Part shown: positions 12,101 through 23,800 of the stretch, piece by piece | How positions within the stretch are numbered: position 1 is the stretch's first letter | Layout of the letters: each line of letters opens with the position of its first letter | DNA from: Bolinopsis microptera | Taxonomy: Eukaryota; Ctenophora; Tentaculata; Lobata; Bolinopsidae | Direction: 5' to 3' | Length of the DNA stretch: 64,000 bases | Assembly: GCF_026151205.1 (NCBI RefSeq) | Contig: NC_087073.1 | Location: 10,392,636 to 10,456,635 of the forward strand | The notes under the pieces: generated by a model | Databases searched by the model: none | What the model saw: only the letters and a program-made list of their open reading frames with translations | What the model was told of the DNA's origin: nothing | Position numbers and translations under genes: made by a program

Positions 12101-15100
12101 GGGGGGGGGGGGGCGCCAACAGGCAACGTTACGCCACTGTTGTATGTTACTACCTCTCAATATATATATGAGAAAGTTACTATACATGACTTTATGACGA
12201 AAAAGTTTATTTATTTAACCGTTTTATTAATATCTCGATCATGGAGGAGTTACAACAAGACAATCAGTAACGTTTGCTTCATCATCACTGATTTGGAATC
12301 GGGTTTTTGTTCCCCGATTATTATTTACTCGAAAATTAATTATATAGAATGATTTAATTAAGTTCAATTGATCCATTAGGGCACACGTGCTTAATTTCTA
12401 AAAACTTTGTATAGATTCATTCACACATTTTTTAAGAATTTTTTTAACACACAGATGTAATTTTCTTAATCCATGGATATCATGATTCATTTCGCACAGA
12501 TCAATAGGCGTTTGGCCGTTATGTTTAAACATAATATCAGAGTCGCACTGAATGACTGAATTATGTTAGAATTTAGCAAATATAGGTTATTAATAGCTCC
12601 AATTAGACATATTCTTCGAAAGTGATGTAAGTAAGTACATCATCATAACATATTTATAATAACACCCCTTGTTTCAGTGCTCAGAACTACACAATAGACT
12701 ACACCACCAAGCGAACAACTTCCTTTGAGACGGTATTTGCTGTGCTTTTCACCGGGTTTACTGGTGTTTTCGCGGGTTCCAACATGTCAGGAGATCTCAA
12801 AAACGCTAGCAAGTTAGTCACGTGTGTTCTTGATTATATCTGAGAGGTTCTGTTGCTTTGTTAGCACGTGACAAGTTGGTTTTGCACGTGATTGATCACC
12901 AGAAGTAAACTTGGCACTAACGCCATAAAAATTTGATTTACAATGATCATAGAAAAATATAAAAGCATACCTGAAGTACGAAAATGGAGACTGGAGAGTG
13001 GTGAGCATCCCTCGTGACTCCATAACGGTATAACTGTATACTGTAATAATCGCGGGAGCGATTCTTGAATTTGATTCGTACAAACAGAAAGTTTATTAAT
13101 CGCTAGTTGATTAATCGCTACCTCAATCAATTTAACCTGCCCGCTTTAAACTGATGCTGGTAACTATCAAACTTCGTGAGATATTTACAATTGTGTTTCT
13201 GATGACTATGACATAATTCTATAATGAAACTTTTTGTGAAAAATGAGATAACTGTTATATTTCCATCAGGTCGATACCATTTGGGACGGTCCTGTCTTGT
13301 ATAGTGAGCTACTTTATCTACATCATGCTTTCCCTCGCCATCGCCTTTACCTGCTCTAGGGTAAGTCTTTTTATTGGCTCTTTGCCAAACTGCTCAACTG
13401 CTCAACTGCTGTCAACTTAAAATTTCTCACTAGATTTGTATTGTTTGACGATTTAAACTTTAGGCTACGTTTGGAATATAAATGTAATTTCTTTTATAAA
13501 AGATTGTGCAAAACTCTATTTCTTAGAATTGAGGCGCGTTGATATGCTGAATATTAACTTTGAGTAGGAATGAGATATGACTTGAACACAGAATTCCGTG
13601 TGTAAAACGATCTGTGTGTTCAAAAATAGAGATCAGTCTATTTTTATAAGAATAAAGACTGGAATTCACTGTGATAATTAACATTTTATCTAAAGACTAA
13701 AACTAAAACTGTCTTTAAAGAGATGGCTCAGATTTAACCACCTGGTTAACATACACCACCAATCTGCCTTATAACTATTTCCGGGAATTATTTCCCCAAA
13801 AAGTCGTGAACACTGGTAACCGATAATTAACCCTAACGTGGTGTCAAGACATATTAATAGATTTCAACAAATCTGAACATAGCCACAAATTACATCTAAG
13901 GTTGATTTCAAACTTCCCCAGACGTTGATACAAAATGACTACCTGTTCCTGGAGCACATATGCAAGGTTCCAGGGATAACAACTGTAGGCACATTCAGCG
14001 TCACTTTCTCCGCGTCTCTCGGAGCTTTCATTGGAGCCAGTCGCATTTTAGGTAAAATATTGTCTTTTCAGGTTACGTGATTTTAAATTGCCCTATCACA
14101 ATTTGAGCATTTTAAAGATTTTTGATCCTGCATTCAAGTTATGGCTAAAAGATACTTAAGTTATGATATTAACCCACTACACATCTTTTATTGGCGCAAA
14201 TTAATTGATCATTAAGTAAGTTTTTGACTTTAAGGTCGGGAAATTCCCAGTTAGATTTATTAGTTAGAATTATTAAAATGCAATAATCTTCAATTGTATG
14301 AACTCTCTCAGAGGCGCTTGCTCTGGATGATATCCTGGGTAGTTTGCTTAGTGTGGTGAAGAAAGGAAGATCGAGGAGAGGTAACCCGTGGGTTGCAGTT
14401 GTCGTATCGTGGGTTTTTCTTCAGGTAAGTTTGTTTTTTGTTTTGTTTTTTTGTTTGAATTGAGGGGTTTTCGCCCACGTTTGACTGAGTTGGGTTCGTA
14501 AATGACCAGAGCAAACTATATTATATGATACACATTCTAAAAGTTCAATATGAATAGTGTGAAGTATATAATAACTTGTAGCAATTCGCTTCTAGCGAAG
14601 GCTGGGAAGGTCTGACGATTCCTCTCTAACATTTCTCTTAAACTCCCCAGGCACTGCTGTTTGTTGGCTCCCTTAACTTGATCGCTCCCTTCGTAGCCAC
14701 CTTCTCGTTACTCACGTACGCCACTGTAAACATGGCGTGTCTAGCTCTGGACTTGGCTGGAGCTCCCAACTTCAGACCTACTTTCGTGTACTTCAACAAG
14801 TACACCTCTTTGGTTAGTTAACTTTTAATGTTTGATTAGTTTTATAATTAATATCAGTAATAAGTATCACATTTCAATCTCACATTTCTACAGTGGCCTG
14901 AAACAAACAGGATTTCGTCAATTCCAACATGATATTCCGTTGAAGCTGAACTATCGTAACCTATTAAATTTTAATTTATCTCCAAACATTGATAGCAGTA
15001 TTGCAGGTACACACTACACAGTGTAGACTGTAGATTTATTACGCACTGCAATTATTTGATTAAATACCGCACGTGGTTCTCACGAATTGTTATTCCCAGG

Positions 15101-18071
15101 TGGGGTTTGTGTCAAGTATAGTGATGGCGTTCGTGGTTAACCCAGTGTATGCCAGTACCTCATTTGGGATATCTGTCATGTTGTTTGTCTTCATCATGTT
15201 CAGAACTCCGGGTTCTTCTTGGGGCTACATCAGTCAGGCTCTCATCTTCCATCAGGTAAGATATAATTTAGTTTAAAGTTATTTAAAACTCCACATTATT
15301 TATAGTTCTTTATTCTGTATTTGGATAGAAGATCAAACTTCAAAGTGCATAGGATCGTTACTAACTATATCACTACAAATGTTACAACCAGCATTAAAAT
15401 ATTCTATGTAAGCCAGTTCCTACCAATTCGTATCCAGATATTAAATAACATGTAAATAATATTACACATGTATACCAGGTGAGGAAATACCTGCTGATGC
15501 TGGACACGAGGAAGGACCACGTGAAGTTCTGGCGACCTAGCATCTTGTTCTTGTGTAAAAACCCGAGGACATGTATTCCTTCCATCAGTTTCCTGAACGA
15601 TATGAAGAAAGGTGGACTTTATGTAATCGGGACTAACATAGTTGGTGATCTCAGGGAACCAGGTAACAGTTTGGGAGATGATAATAGAAGATATTACTTA
15701 TTTTGGGGAGGCAGTACATGTAATGACACGTCATGACAGCGTTTAATGGATCAGCTTGCAGTATACAATTTCAATAACAATGAATAAGTCCACATACTGT
15801 AGACCATTCATTTCTAAGAATCGTCCTATGGAATTCTTGGAATCTTCCATCCTGGTATACATTTCAGATGTCTTTTACTTCCTTTACCTTGGTTGATATT
15901 TCAGGATTTGTTTCCAAGCTCGAAGATCAGAATATGGCCTGGCTAAGTTTGGTACAGGTTTTGGGTGTTAAAGCTTTCGTTGAGACCACAGTTGATCGCG
16001 ACGTCCGAAACGGAATTCAGAATTTAATCATGGTAAGGCAACAATCAGTCCTGACAGGTGACGTTATTTTACCCGATTGGGCAGATGATACGAAAATATT
16101 TTGTGGCTATTGGTAATAGTGAACGCATTTTATGTATTCTTGGAACACGCGGCGACATTTTATTGAACGCGCACGCGAGTTTTTTATCTTGTTTTCATAG
16201 ACTTTCTGAATTCACATGGCCGGCTGAAACAATGCGGGCACATGAAACTTGCACAATTGTTGCTCATTTGTATTTCGTGCCATCCTAAAAATAATATTAT
16301 CAGCTTAAATGTGTTAAGCTGTTCGAGAACTAAGAGACTTAACTAAAATTGACTGTTTATTATTGTAATGTTTGGTATAGTAATAATTACACAACTACGA
16401 TAGTATTGGAAATTGAAAATGTATTTAGGAATGTAGGAATGTACATGACCGTGTACATAACAGAGAACTTCGTACAATCAAACCTCAACATTCTTTTTCA
16501 TTTCAGACGGCAGGACTTGGTGGCATGACCCCTAATACTGTAGTTATTGGATTCTACGATACTTCAGAATCAAAAGATTTTGTCAGTGAGCCAGATGGAT
16601 TGCCCTGCAAGAAGCCCCTTTTCTCCAAACTTCGCCGAAATCAATCTGACAGTCGCGGTCATATTGATAAGTAAGAGTTAATTTATCCTTCATTGAGGAC
16701 ATACTGCATACATATACTACATATTCACACTACATGACGGGTGAAAAACGAAGGTGAGCTAGCTAGAGCAAATATCTTTATTTTTACAGGTTGCCGGAGA
16801 TAGAAACCCATACAAACAACAGTAGGATTACTGTAGACAGCTACATTGGTGTTATCAAAGATGTAATGGCGCTCAGAAAGAACCTCTGTATTCTGAGACA
16901 TTTCGACAAGCTAAAACGTCCATCTGCTAGCTCTTCTGCACTATTTATAGGTTTGTTTAAGTTAACCTTAAGGTGCTTCATTATGATAAACTGTAAACGT
17001 CAAATAATATTGACAGATAATTTTCATCAAAGATATTGTCGCTTAGTAATGGACTTATGCTTAACTTTTAGTTGAATATCCACTCAGTAAACCACACCCT
17101 GTATATTGTCGGATAACAAACCCCACTCTCAGACGTGTGGCCGGTGCCTCCACACCCAGCCCAGACGCACATAGAGGATGACACTACCTCAATGTTCCTG
17201 TTGCAACTTAGCTGTATCCTCCATATGGTGGGCAGTTGGGGCGGCACCCGGTTAAGGGTCATGGCTATAAGTCCTAGTCAGACTATGGGTTAGTTACTGA
17301 ACCTCATTTTGTATGTAACACTCCATTATTGATTCTGTGTATAACTTCAGGCCTATTATTATTATTAATTGGAAGCAATCATGATGTTAATTTGATTACT
17401 TTCTTGCATCAGGAGAGTGATCTTCAGAGTTAATATCCTCGCCCTTAATATACAATCATCTCATTAAAATTACCATTAGGAGCCACAGAAAGAGTGCAGC
17501 TTGAAGGTATTCTGAAGATTCTGAGGATAGAAGCCCACGTGCAGACAGTCATTCAACCGGAGGATTATGAAACTCTCCCAGAGGTACGTTTCCTAGCAAA
17601 TCTTTTCACCTGTACAGTTGTATAGTTTCTACATGTTAATAGGGTTAGATAGCTATTAACTGATAAAGTTATCGAGTCCGGCGTAGTAATGTGGTGTCAA
17701 ATATCACTCGCAGGTTAGCATGTTCCGTATTTGTTCATCACATTAGGCTATTGTGTTGACAATCTCTCCGGTCGCGGTTTGCGGTTGTCCTTTTTTTGGC
17801 TGGAGATAGAAATAGTCGACAAATTCAAAATCTGCGAAATGTAACCTAATAGTAAAGCTTTCTCCATCAGGTGCAAAAGTATCAGTCCCTGAACCAGACG
17901 GTACGAGAGAATTCCCAGAACACGGTAGTCACATTCATGTACCTTCCACGCCCTCCGCAATCCGAGGACCGAAACTTAGACTATCTAGAAAAACTGACCA
18001 TTTTATCGGAGGATTTGCCGCCAACACTGCTAGTCAGCGGACTAAGTAAAGTAACCACTACAGAGTTGTAG
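6012..18071 (+). CDS. SLC12A9: SLC12A9-like cation-chloride cotransporter, 16 exons, 5' exons missing
   Basis: Exons: 6012-6167, 6494-6586, 6769-6860, 12678-12812, 13270-13360, 13922-14051, 14312-14424, 14651-14812, 15100-15255, 15479-15662, 15905-16032, 16507-16670, 16790-16950, 17133-17288, 17480-17583, 17871-18071. All splice phases agree and the sum is 2226 nt (741 codons plus stop). Seen: APC-fold membrane segments in the first half, the family signature [10 protein letters not shown], then a cytosolic C-terminal half. The blocks [30 protein letters not shown] and FMYLPRPP are those of SLC12A9 rather than NKCC or KCC. Vertebrate SLC12A9 has about 914 residues; roughly the first 140 are absent here, so the start lies left of the window. 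In mammals it is a lysosomal or plasma-membrane cotransporter for which ammonium-chloride export from lysosomes has been proposed. Identity is sure; substrate is inference. Confidence 0.95.
6494..6586 (+). CDS. SLC12A9: SLC12A9 exon b
   Basis: 31 codons, phase 0 to 0: [20 protein letters not shown] then a short hydrophilic end. One membrane segment. Acceptor TTCCGACAG, donor GTGAGT. Confidence 0.9.
6769..6860 (+). CDS. SLC12A9: SLC12A9 exon c (extracellular/lumenal loop)
   Basis: 92 nt, phase 0 to 2, encoding a loop with possible N-glycosylation sites (NHT, NLT) and the family element [11 protein letters not shown]. Acceptor ACTACAG, donor GTTAGT. A short exon, supported by matching phases on both sides. 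Confidence 0.88.
8220..8397. repeat. Pure (TTTG)n microsatellite, ~44 copies
   Basis: About 178 bp of uninterrupted TTTG. It produces long artefactual open frames (FVCL or NKQT repeats) on both strands, which are not genes. Confidence 0.98.
8607..8772. repeat. Small inverted-repeat element with internal GC hairpin
   Basis: AAAGCCGTAGTAC (8607-8619) is matched perfectly by its complement at 8760-8772. Inside, CTGCGCCGC (8672-8680) pairs with GCGGCGCAG (8699-8707), and the flanks of that hairpin also pair imperfectly. It looks like a short MITE. Confidence 0.6.
9274..10245. repeat. Tandem duplication of a ~0.4-0.5-kb unit
   Basis: Copy 1 is 9274-9687, copy 2 is 9688-10198 and a partial copy 3 starts at 10199. 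Each begins CTTAGAGGGTGAGATGTTCT and ends GCTTGATGGTACCAGTTT. Copy 2 carries an extra ~95 bp (after 10028). A further fragment of the start of the unit lies at 10787-10822. Confidence 0.85.
10683..10742. repeat. TATATACGAAAACTATATATAG doublet
   Basis: A self-complementary AT unit of about 26 bp is present twice in tandem, just before the third fragment of the preceding repeat family. Confidence 0.7.
11859..12139. mobile_element. hAT-like MITE (281 bp)
   Basis: Perfect 13-bp terminal inverted repeats CAGTGGCGTAACG (11859-11871) and its complement (12127-12139). The 8-mer TTACTACC lies directly left (11851-11858) and again at 12147-12154, seven bases beyond the right end. An 8-bp target duplication suits hAT elements, but the seven-base offset is unexplained. 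The interior has GGGGCGCC repeats and a G run. Confidence 0.75.
12678..12812 (+). CDS. SLC12A9: SLC12A9 exon d (signature exon)
   Basis: 135 nt, phase 2 to 2. It encodes [20 protein letters not shown] and then [10 protein letters not shown], the most conserved SLC12 signature. Acceptor GTTTCAG, donor GTTAGT. Confidence 0.96.
12819..12890. promoter_or_regulatory. Cluster of three CACGTG E-boxes in SLC12A9 intron
   Basis: CACGTG at 12819-12824, 12865-12870 and 12885-12890, two of them in the extended context CACGTGA. It starts six bases after the donor of exon d. CACGTG is the core of bHLH-zip sites including the lysosomal CLEAR motif. Function is inference. Confidence 0.3.
13270..13360 (+). 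CDS. SLC12A9: SLC12A9 exon e
   Basis: 91 nt, phase 2 to 0: [20 protein letters not shown] continuing to AFTCSR. One membrane helix. Acceptor TCCATCAG, donor GTAAGT. Confidence 0.95.
13922..14051 (+). CDS. SLC12A9: SLC12A9 exon f
   Basis: 130 nt, phase 0 to 1, ending [14 protein letters not shown], the GASRIL block shared with vertebrate SLC12A9. Acceptor CTTCCCCAG, donor GTAAAA. Confidence 0.95.
14312..14424 (+). CDS. SLC12A9: SLC12A9 exon g
   Basis: 113 nt, phase 1 to 0: [12 protein letters not shown], a basic linker ([11 protein letters not shown]) and a hydrophobic end. Acceptor CTCTCAG, donor GTAAGT. Confidence 0.93.
14651..14812 (+). CDS. SLC12A9: SLC12A9 exon h
   Basis: 54 codons, phase 0 to 0, two hydrophobic stretches and then the SLC12A9 block [10 protein letters not shown]. 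Acceptor CTCCCCAG, donor GTTAGT. Confidence 0.95.
15100..15255 (+). CDS. SLC12A9: SLC12A9 exon i
   Basis: 52 codons, phase 0 to 0, last membrane segments followed by [14 protein letters not shown], diagnostic for SLC12A9. Acceptor ATTCCCAG, donor GTAAGA. Confidence 0.96.
15479..15662 (+). CDS. SLC12A9: SLC12A9 exon j (start of cytosolic domain)
   Basis: 184 nt, phase 0 to 1: [20 protein letters not shown], then [16 protein letters not shown]. Acceptor ATACCAG, donor GTAACA. Confidence 0.96.
15905..16032 (+). CDS. SLC12A9: SLC12A9 exon k
   Basis: 128 nt, phase 1 to 0: [20 protein letters not shown] and [10 protein letters not shown] second AG 37 nt upstream (15866-15867) would shift the frame, so the acceptor at 15903-15904 is preferred. 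Confidence 0.93.
16507..16670 (+). CDS. SLC12A9: SLC12A9 exon l
   Basis: 164 nt, phase 0 to 2: [16 protein letters not shown], the conserved cytosolic block, then a variable linker. Acceptor ATTTCAG, donor GTAAGA. Confidence 0.95.
16790..16950 (+). CDS. SLC12A9: SLC12A9 exon m
   Basis: 161 nt, phase 2 to 1: [20 protein letters not shown], matching the family's helix after the linker. Acceptor TTTACAG, donor GTTTGT. Confidence 0.92.
17133..17288 (+). CDS. SLC12A9: SLC12A9 exon n
   Basis: 156 nt, phase 1 to 1, opening [11 protein letters not shown] and continuing [20 protein letters not shown]. It fits the family DVWP...LFLLQ...W blocks. The acceptor lies directly after an in-frame stop, which fixes the boundary. 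Donor GTTAGT. Confidence 0.92.
17480..17583 (+). CDS. SLC12A9: SLC12A9 exon o
   Basis: 104 nt, phase 1 to 0: [20 protein letters not shown]. Acceptor ACCATTAG, donor GTACGT. Confidence 0.92.
17871..18071 (+). CDS. SLC12A9: SLC12A9 last exon with stop
   Basis: 66 codons and TAG at 18069-18071. It contains TFMYLPRPP and the C-terminal block [18 protein letters not shown], which ends exactly where the vertebrate protein ends. Acceptor CTCCATCAG. Confidence 0.96.
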   Translation: MQKYQSLNQTVRENSQNTVVTFMYLPRPPQSEDRNLDYLEKLTILSEDLPPTLLVSGLSKVTTTEL

Positions 18072-18559
18072 CATTGGGTCCGATTAGATGTTGTTCATAG
18101 ATATAAACTGATGTGACGATCTTAATTGATATTGATGTATAAACGTACTTTCTTTTATTTGAATAATTGATTTTATTGTTTATGATGACTATTGTTTGTT
18201 GTGAGCATAACTTAAGCTCGAATATTTTATTGTGTACTTTTTTTGAATTTATAGATCACCAAAAATCGGGCACATTTAACTTATTTTTGATTTTGCAAGT
18301 TATTGATGATGCAAAATGCGTAATTTTATCTATGTTTATTTCTCTTAAGCCGCTAGGCTTCATTCCACTCCGAAATCATAACCGCAAGTTATTTCTTATA
18401 ATCTGTTATATAATCACTGTTTAACGATTTTATATGAAGTGATTCAAAATTTCGCTACAATTTTTAGTTTTAATTTTTAATTTTACGAATAATTTTAGAA
18501 GCCATTGCAATTGATCGTCTACAACGACAACTTAAGTCTTAACTAATAGGAATCTTTCT

Positions 18560-18677
18560 CGTATTACGTAAGCCAAGGGGAATGGGGATAGGTTTTGAAA
18601 AAGCTAAGTGCAATTCCACACAATAAAATAGTTGTGTTTAAATTGGCTTACGGGATATGGAATGGCTACGTAATACG
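18560..18677. mobile_element. 118-bp MITE-like inverted repeat
   Basis: The left end CGTATTACGTAAGCCA is matched by the complement of the right end TGGCTACGTAATACG, with one base of length difference. A second internal match (AAGCCAA with TTGGCTT) extends the arms. Confidence 0.6.
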
Positions 18678-19034
18678 TGAACGATCTGTAACACAATTTA
18701 AAGGCATCCAATTTGAAAATTACAATCCAAAATGAAAACAGTGAAACAGTTCCTCTATTTCAAAATGCAGAGTCATTCATTCTGTCACCCATACTGCCAC
18801 AAAAATAAAATTCCAACCGCCAAATTCCAGTCAAAAGGTAAAAGTAATTCTGAAATTGATAATATCGACATTACATTGCCAGTAGAAGAATAATTGAAGT
18901 AAATCAATTTATGAATGCATTATTGAACAGAACATGAAAATAAATTCAATAATTTGGTCAGGATATTATACGTCAGTCTCGACACGTTCGTGATCGGAAT
19001 GCCATAACAAATATCGTACCAGCACCATGCCAGT

Positions 19035-19455
19035 ACGATATTGTACAAGTGCCAGGAAGGTATTGGTAGTGGTACCAAGCCAGAATGGCACTGTGCCAGG
19101 AAGCTACTGGTACCAGTACCAAGCGGGAACGGTGTGGTACTAGTACCAGCACGGTATCCATGCTGGTATGATACTGATACCACAGAACATAGCCGTATGG
19201 TACTGGTAACATGCGCTGGCAGCTATGGTACCGGGACTATACTGAAATGTCGCCAGTATATTGCTGGTACCATACTGTTGAGGTACTGGTACCTAGCTGG
19301 TATGGTACTGGTACCATAGCGATATGGTACTGGTACCTAGCTGGTATGGTACTGGTACCTAGCTGATATGGTACTGGTACCATAGCGATATGGTACTGGT
19401 ATGCGCATGGTACTGGTACCATAGCGATATGGTACTGGTACCTAGCTGGTATGGA
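19035..19455. repeat. GGTACC-based palindromic minisatellite
   Basis: Irregular tandem units of about 16-32 bp built on GGTACTGGTACC with spacers such as ATAGCGATAT and TAGCTGGTAT. The core is self-complementary, so either strand can fold. Related GGTAC/ACTAGTACC units occur at 59650-59710 and 63616-64000. Confidence 0.85.
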
Positions 19456-19894
19456 ACTACTCCCAGTGAATGATACACTGTACACCATTATACAAATTAT
19501 AAATATACAGCAGGTAGATTGTGTGAGTCGTTAGGACCTGGTCACGGTGGAGGCAGCTCTCTATCATTAATTGAACAAAGTCTGATTTTAATCAGTGTTA
19601 CATGTTAGGATGATGTAAGGACTCTGATTATTATAACAATTCTTAAAAAGTGTAATTAATATCATTAATTCTTAAAAACTGTTCTTGGCGAGTAAGTGAC
19701 AGGTTTCAGGGGGCGTCAGCCGTCAGAGCATTATTGCAGTTGCTCCGGCCGAATTGCTGCATTATGGATGGAATGATGGTTTAGTCCAACTACACAACAC
19801 GTTGTGAGAATGTTTTCGATGGGTCAACCTAGCCGGAAAGCGCACTGCAACGGAAGGAACGCAATGAGTTGCGCTTGACTCTGAAGTGTTACAA

Positions 19895-20849
19895 TCACGT
19901 AGAATTAGAGGAGGTAGAGATTGAGAGGGTCAGTGCGTGCGGGTAGGGGTTCTCTTCGTTAAAACTATCCCAATAGTCAAATGTCTCGGTTAACTGATCG
20001 GTTAGGTGGCCGAATTCTAAAAATTCATAGTAGGCGGTTAGGAGGTCTTTAGCAAACAAGTGCACGAAGAGAACTTGAGATTTAGGGATATCGTCGAACG
20101 GAGGCAGTGACTGGGGTAGTGCACGTGACTTTTCCTCCGCTATCTGATCCCGGTACTCGAGTACAATCCTGTGAGCCCAGGCTCTGGCTAGACAGACACT
20201 GCGGGAGGGATTAGAAATATCCGCACACTTGATAGCCATCCTGAGGATGAGAGATTTGTTGTCTTGGCTGACGGGAACCTGGGCCATACACTCCTCACCG
20301 TCTTCACTGGAACCACACTTCAGATTAACCGCCAGGAACTTATTGTAATGTTCGAAATGTTGGGTCATGTCCGTTGCCAAGATCATCGAGATGATTGACT
20401 TTCTGATCATCTTAAAGTTTTCCGGTTCAAGGTTTTGGAATATGTTAACGTTTTTATTCTCGGCCGCCTGACAGGTGACTTTGAAGGTTGTCGCAGAGTG
20501 GTGACTTTCAAGCACTGCGCTATCATTATACATTATAGCTAGCTCGTGACTAACATTGCACAAGAAAGCGTTAGTTCGGCCCGGGTGATCAATGTCGTGG
20601 CAGATAGACGCGATTAGGAGGGCCAGGAAGTCTGTTGGGTCCAAAAAATTCTCCATACACTGGCTCCTGCAGAAGTAGGCGGACGCTTGGAGAACATCGG
20701 CCGCGTGCGTGGAGTTGTGGTATGTGTTGCAACTGCGATAATTTGATTCTATTAATCCAAGCCAGTTTCTCAGGGTGGTCTCCTCTATCTTGAAGAGGTT
20801 CAAGATACCAAACTCGACCAGGATATCAAAACCGAGATAAAACAGTGGC
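19895..20849 (-). CDS. PDE8: PDE8 exon 16, whole catalytic core and stop
   Basis: 955 nt, phase 2 to stop (TGA at 19897-19895). It opens PLFYLGFDILVEFGI and carries YHNSTHAADV, HDIDHPGRTNAFLC, LATDMTQHFEHYNKF, IKCADISNPSR and IPKSQVLF, all metal- and nucleotide-binding blocks of class I phosphodiesterases. The whole HD domain is intron-free, while the rest of the gene is in small exons. The C-terminus is shorter than in mammals. Confidence 0.97.
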
Positions 20850-23800
20850 CTGAAAGTAATAGTGTAATTAGTGCGATGATAAACTTTTAAAAAAACTGTC
20901 TTGACACTACAGTGGAAACTGAATATTTAAAATAATAATTCATCAACCAACCTGATCTTATAATTGGTTCATAATACTATTTAAAAGCACTTGTTAGATT
21001 AATATACTTATTCAATAACTATACAATAACTATCAAATAACAATGCTATTAAAGTATAAGGAGCGTTCACATTTGATAACATTCATGACGTTAATTGATT
21101 AAATATTAACGGGATCCTAATAGGGTGTTTTTACCTGTGACTAGACAATCTTTCCAACTCCACTACATCATAATCCCACTCCTTTCTTCTGGTTAAGTTC
21201 TCCTTTATCAGCGTCGGCAAGGTTTGGCTCAACGTTATGTTGTTAATTGCCGCAGTCGATTCTGGAAGGTGGTTGAATTAATTCGAATTTAGAAATATGG
21301 CTGGGCAACCAACAACTTTAGAAATGTGGCTGGAAAACCAACATTTCGATTTGTCAAAATGGCCCGATCATGGCAAAAATCGTTTATAAAATTGATCATG
21401 ATCTGTTTATATTAGTACATTAAAGTAAGGTAAGTGATGGCAAAATAACTCGTTAATGTTTATTAGCAACCATGAGTCATCTCAATCGCATGTTAAAACT
21501 TAAACTAATTGATTTAAACTTTTGTGTTGTAAAGTAGAGCACTGAAAAACAGTAGACAGCTTCAGTACAGAGCTAAAATCAGATCATATACATATAATAT
21601 AGAGCAACATTAAGTGCAGTGTGCACATGTTGGAACAGACAAGTGATTAGTAGACAAGATATATAATATATGGACATTTTCATTTGAGGATATTATTAGT
21701 TTCCCCAAACTTCCAAATAAAATAAAACCAAAGGTTCACTAAATCTGAAATTCAGTGTGACAATTAATTAATTATGTATTATAATTGTTAGATTGGCCTA
21801 ATCTACTACACACCAAGGAATGCTAATTAGGCAAATCATTGTAATAAAGTCACAAAAATGTGTCATTTTTAACATGATGGTGCCCAACAACAATGGAGTT
21901 ACTATTTTAAGCAGTCCATAATATGGAAGTATGGCTAATAAATCACGTGGTTGATTTCAGAACTTCTGGTAATGCTCGGCTAAGTTATGCCACTTGTTAT
22001 TGTAGTTATGAAAAAACGCAATTTTTTATTTATACTAATATCCTCAACTTCAACTGATATGAATGTGTCCATATAGATGTAGATTAAACTCAGAAAAATA
22101 TCAAAGTAAAGGGATCGGCTGGCATGAGAAGTTAAGAAATGATTTGCAGAGCACTCGATATAGACCTGAGGGATAAGTGGACTCTGTTAGGTGGGCAATC
22201 ATGTGACACACTGGACAATCAAGTGACTCACACGAGTCTGAAAAACCGAGTTGTGAATTTTCCAATAAGGGACCGTTTATACGTTAACTTAAAGCAGTTT
22301 GCGGTTTGATTCCCACCAAATTTAAATTACCCAACGGTGGATCCTATGATTCTATTTCGAACCTAGAGAAATGTTCATAATGATTAATTGTTAACGAGAT
22401 TGTTGGTGGACGGAAATGTAGTGCACAGGCTCCAACAATAGCCCCCCCCCCCCCCCCTCCCAACAATATACACTATAGTGTACAGCTGTTATGAGAATGA
22501 AGTACGCAAGCATCTTCAATCTTTTTAGAGGTCAAACTTTCGAGAATGATCGCAGGAGTTTACAATGTTTACGTTAAGAGTTAAATTCGTTTTTAAAGGA
22601 CCAGTTAACTGAAAAAAAATTATCCTCATATTTTGACAGATTGTGACAAATAGCAAACTAAGCAACGAGTCGAAATTCCTAAATCTCTAACTGCTCTCTA
22701 ACGCGTGTAAATAAAGTTTGTATTATTTTGGCGATGACGTCATAAAGTCCCTTGCGCGCGCAGAGGAGCTCGTGACACTGTATTTTACAGGTAGAAAATG
22801 GACATAATACAATGTTTTTCCCCGAATAACTCGAAAAGTAAATAATTTAGGGTACATGTTGCTTCATAAGTTGTACATAAACATGGCCATTCTTCACAAT
22901 TTGCATACATCCAAAAACCTTTAGGGCCTTCATAGCCCAATTTACCAGATACCCATAGTTTTGCATGATTTCTGGAACCGAAAATCAGTTTTTGGCCAAT
23001 AACTGAAAAAGTAAGCACTTTAAGGCATATGTTTGTTCGTAAGTCATATATTAATATGCTAATTGCGGTTCTTTTGCACCCTGTCTAAAGACTCTATCAC
23101 GATCCTATCGAAAATGGGCTCAGCACCACGCCCAAAATGGTTTTTGGCGAATTTCTCGAAAAGTAAGGATTTTAGGCCATGTGTTGCTCAATAACTCCTA
23201 TATAAACATGCATATGCGGCTTCGTTTAAGCCTATTTTGAAGTCTCTACGACCTTCAGAAGCAAGGGGTCGGTTAAGTTATTGGGTCAATATGGGCGTGG
23301 CCCTCCTGGGTTTTCTCCGCGGTCAAAAAAAATATCTCCAAACGAAAATCGTTTATTCATACCTTCGGGAAGGTCTGTGCAAAGTTTCGCGAGTATCTGA
23401 ACATTTGCGGGTTCATTTCCATTTAAAATGTCCATAAATGACTGGACTACACAACTTTAGAGTTAACTTTAGAGAAACTCATAAGTCATTTATCTCAAAT
23501 TAAGCTGTTAGTGTCCATGATCAACCTATGGCGACAATGTTTTACGTGAAATGTAAAAATCAGGAGTAATATAAAAAGTGTATTTTCAGATTAAAGTGCT
23601 ACTGCTAGCTCATAGTTTTAGAATTGTATAGATTAACGTTGGTCGTTTAGCCATCTAACAATCGATCGTGCCGTAATATATGGCCAAAGAATAATAGGGT
23701 CTTGGAAATTCTATAGTTGTTCAGTGGGTCGATTGACTGAACACGTTTGCACTTGGTATTTAAACTTACCAGTAGTTTATTTATGTTATGTACCGATGAT

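Larger units (their letters stand above)
6861..12677 (+). other. 5.8-kb SLC12A9 intron rich in repeats
   Basis: It lies between exons c and d. No coding exon was found. It holds a pure TTTG array, a hairpin element, two tandem ~0.4-0.5-kb units, TATA doublets, a GC-richer block (10825-11350), copies of a short interspersed family and a hAT-like MITE, each listed separately. Confidence 0.8.
18072..19894. other. Convergent intergenic region between SLC12A9 and PDE8
   Basis: It must contain both 3' UTRs. Plus-strand AATAAA hexamers at 18622-18627 and near 18939 could end SLC12A9 transcripts. No gene was found. It contains a 118-bp MITE and the GGTACC minisatellite. Confidence 0.7.
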
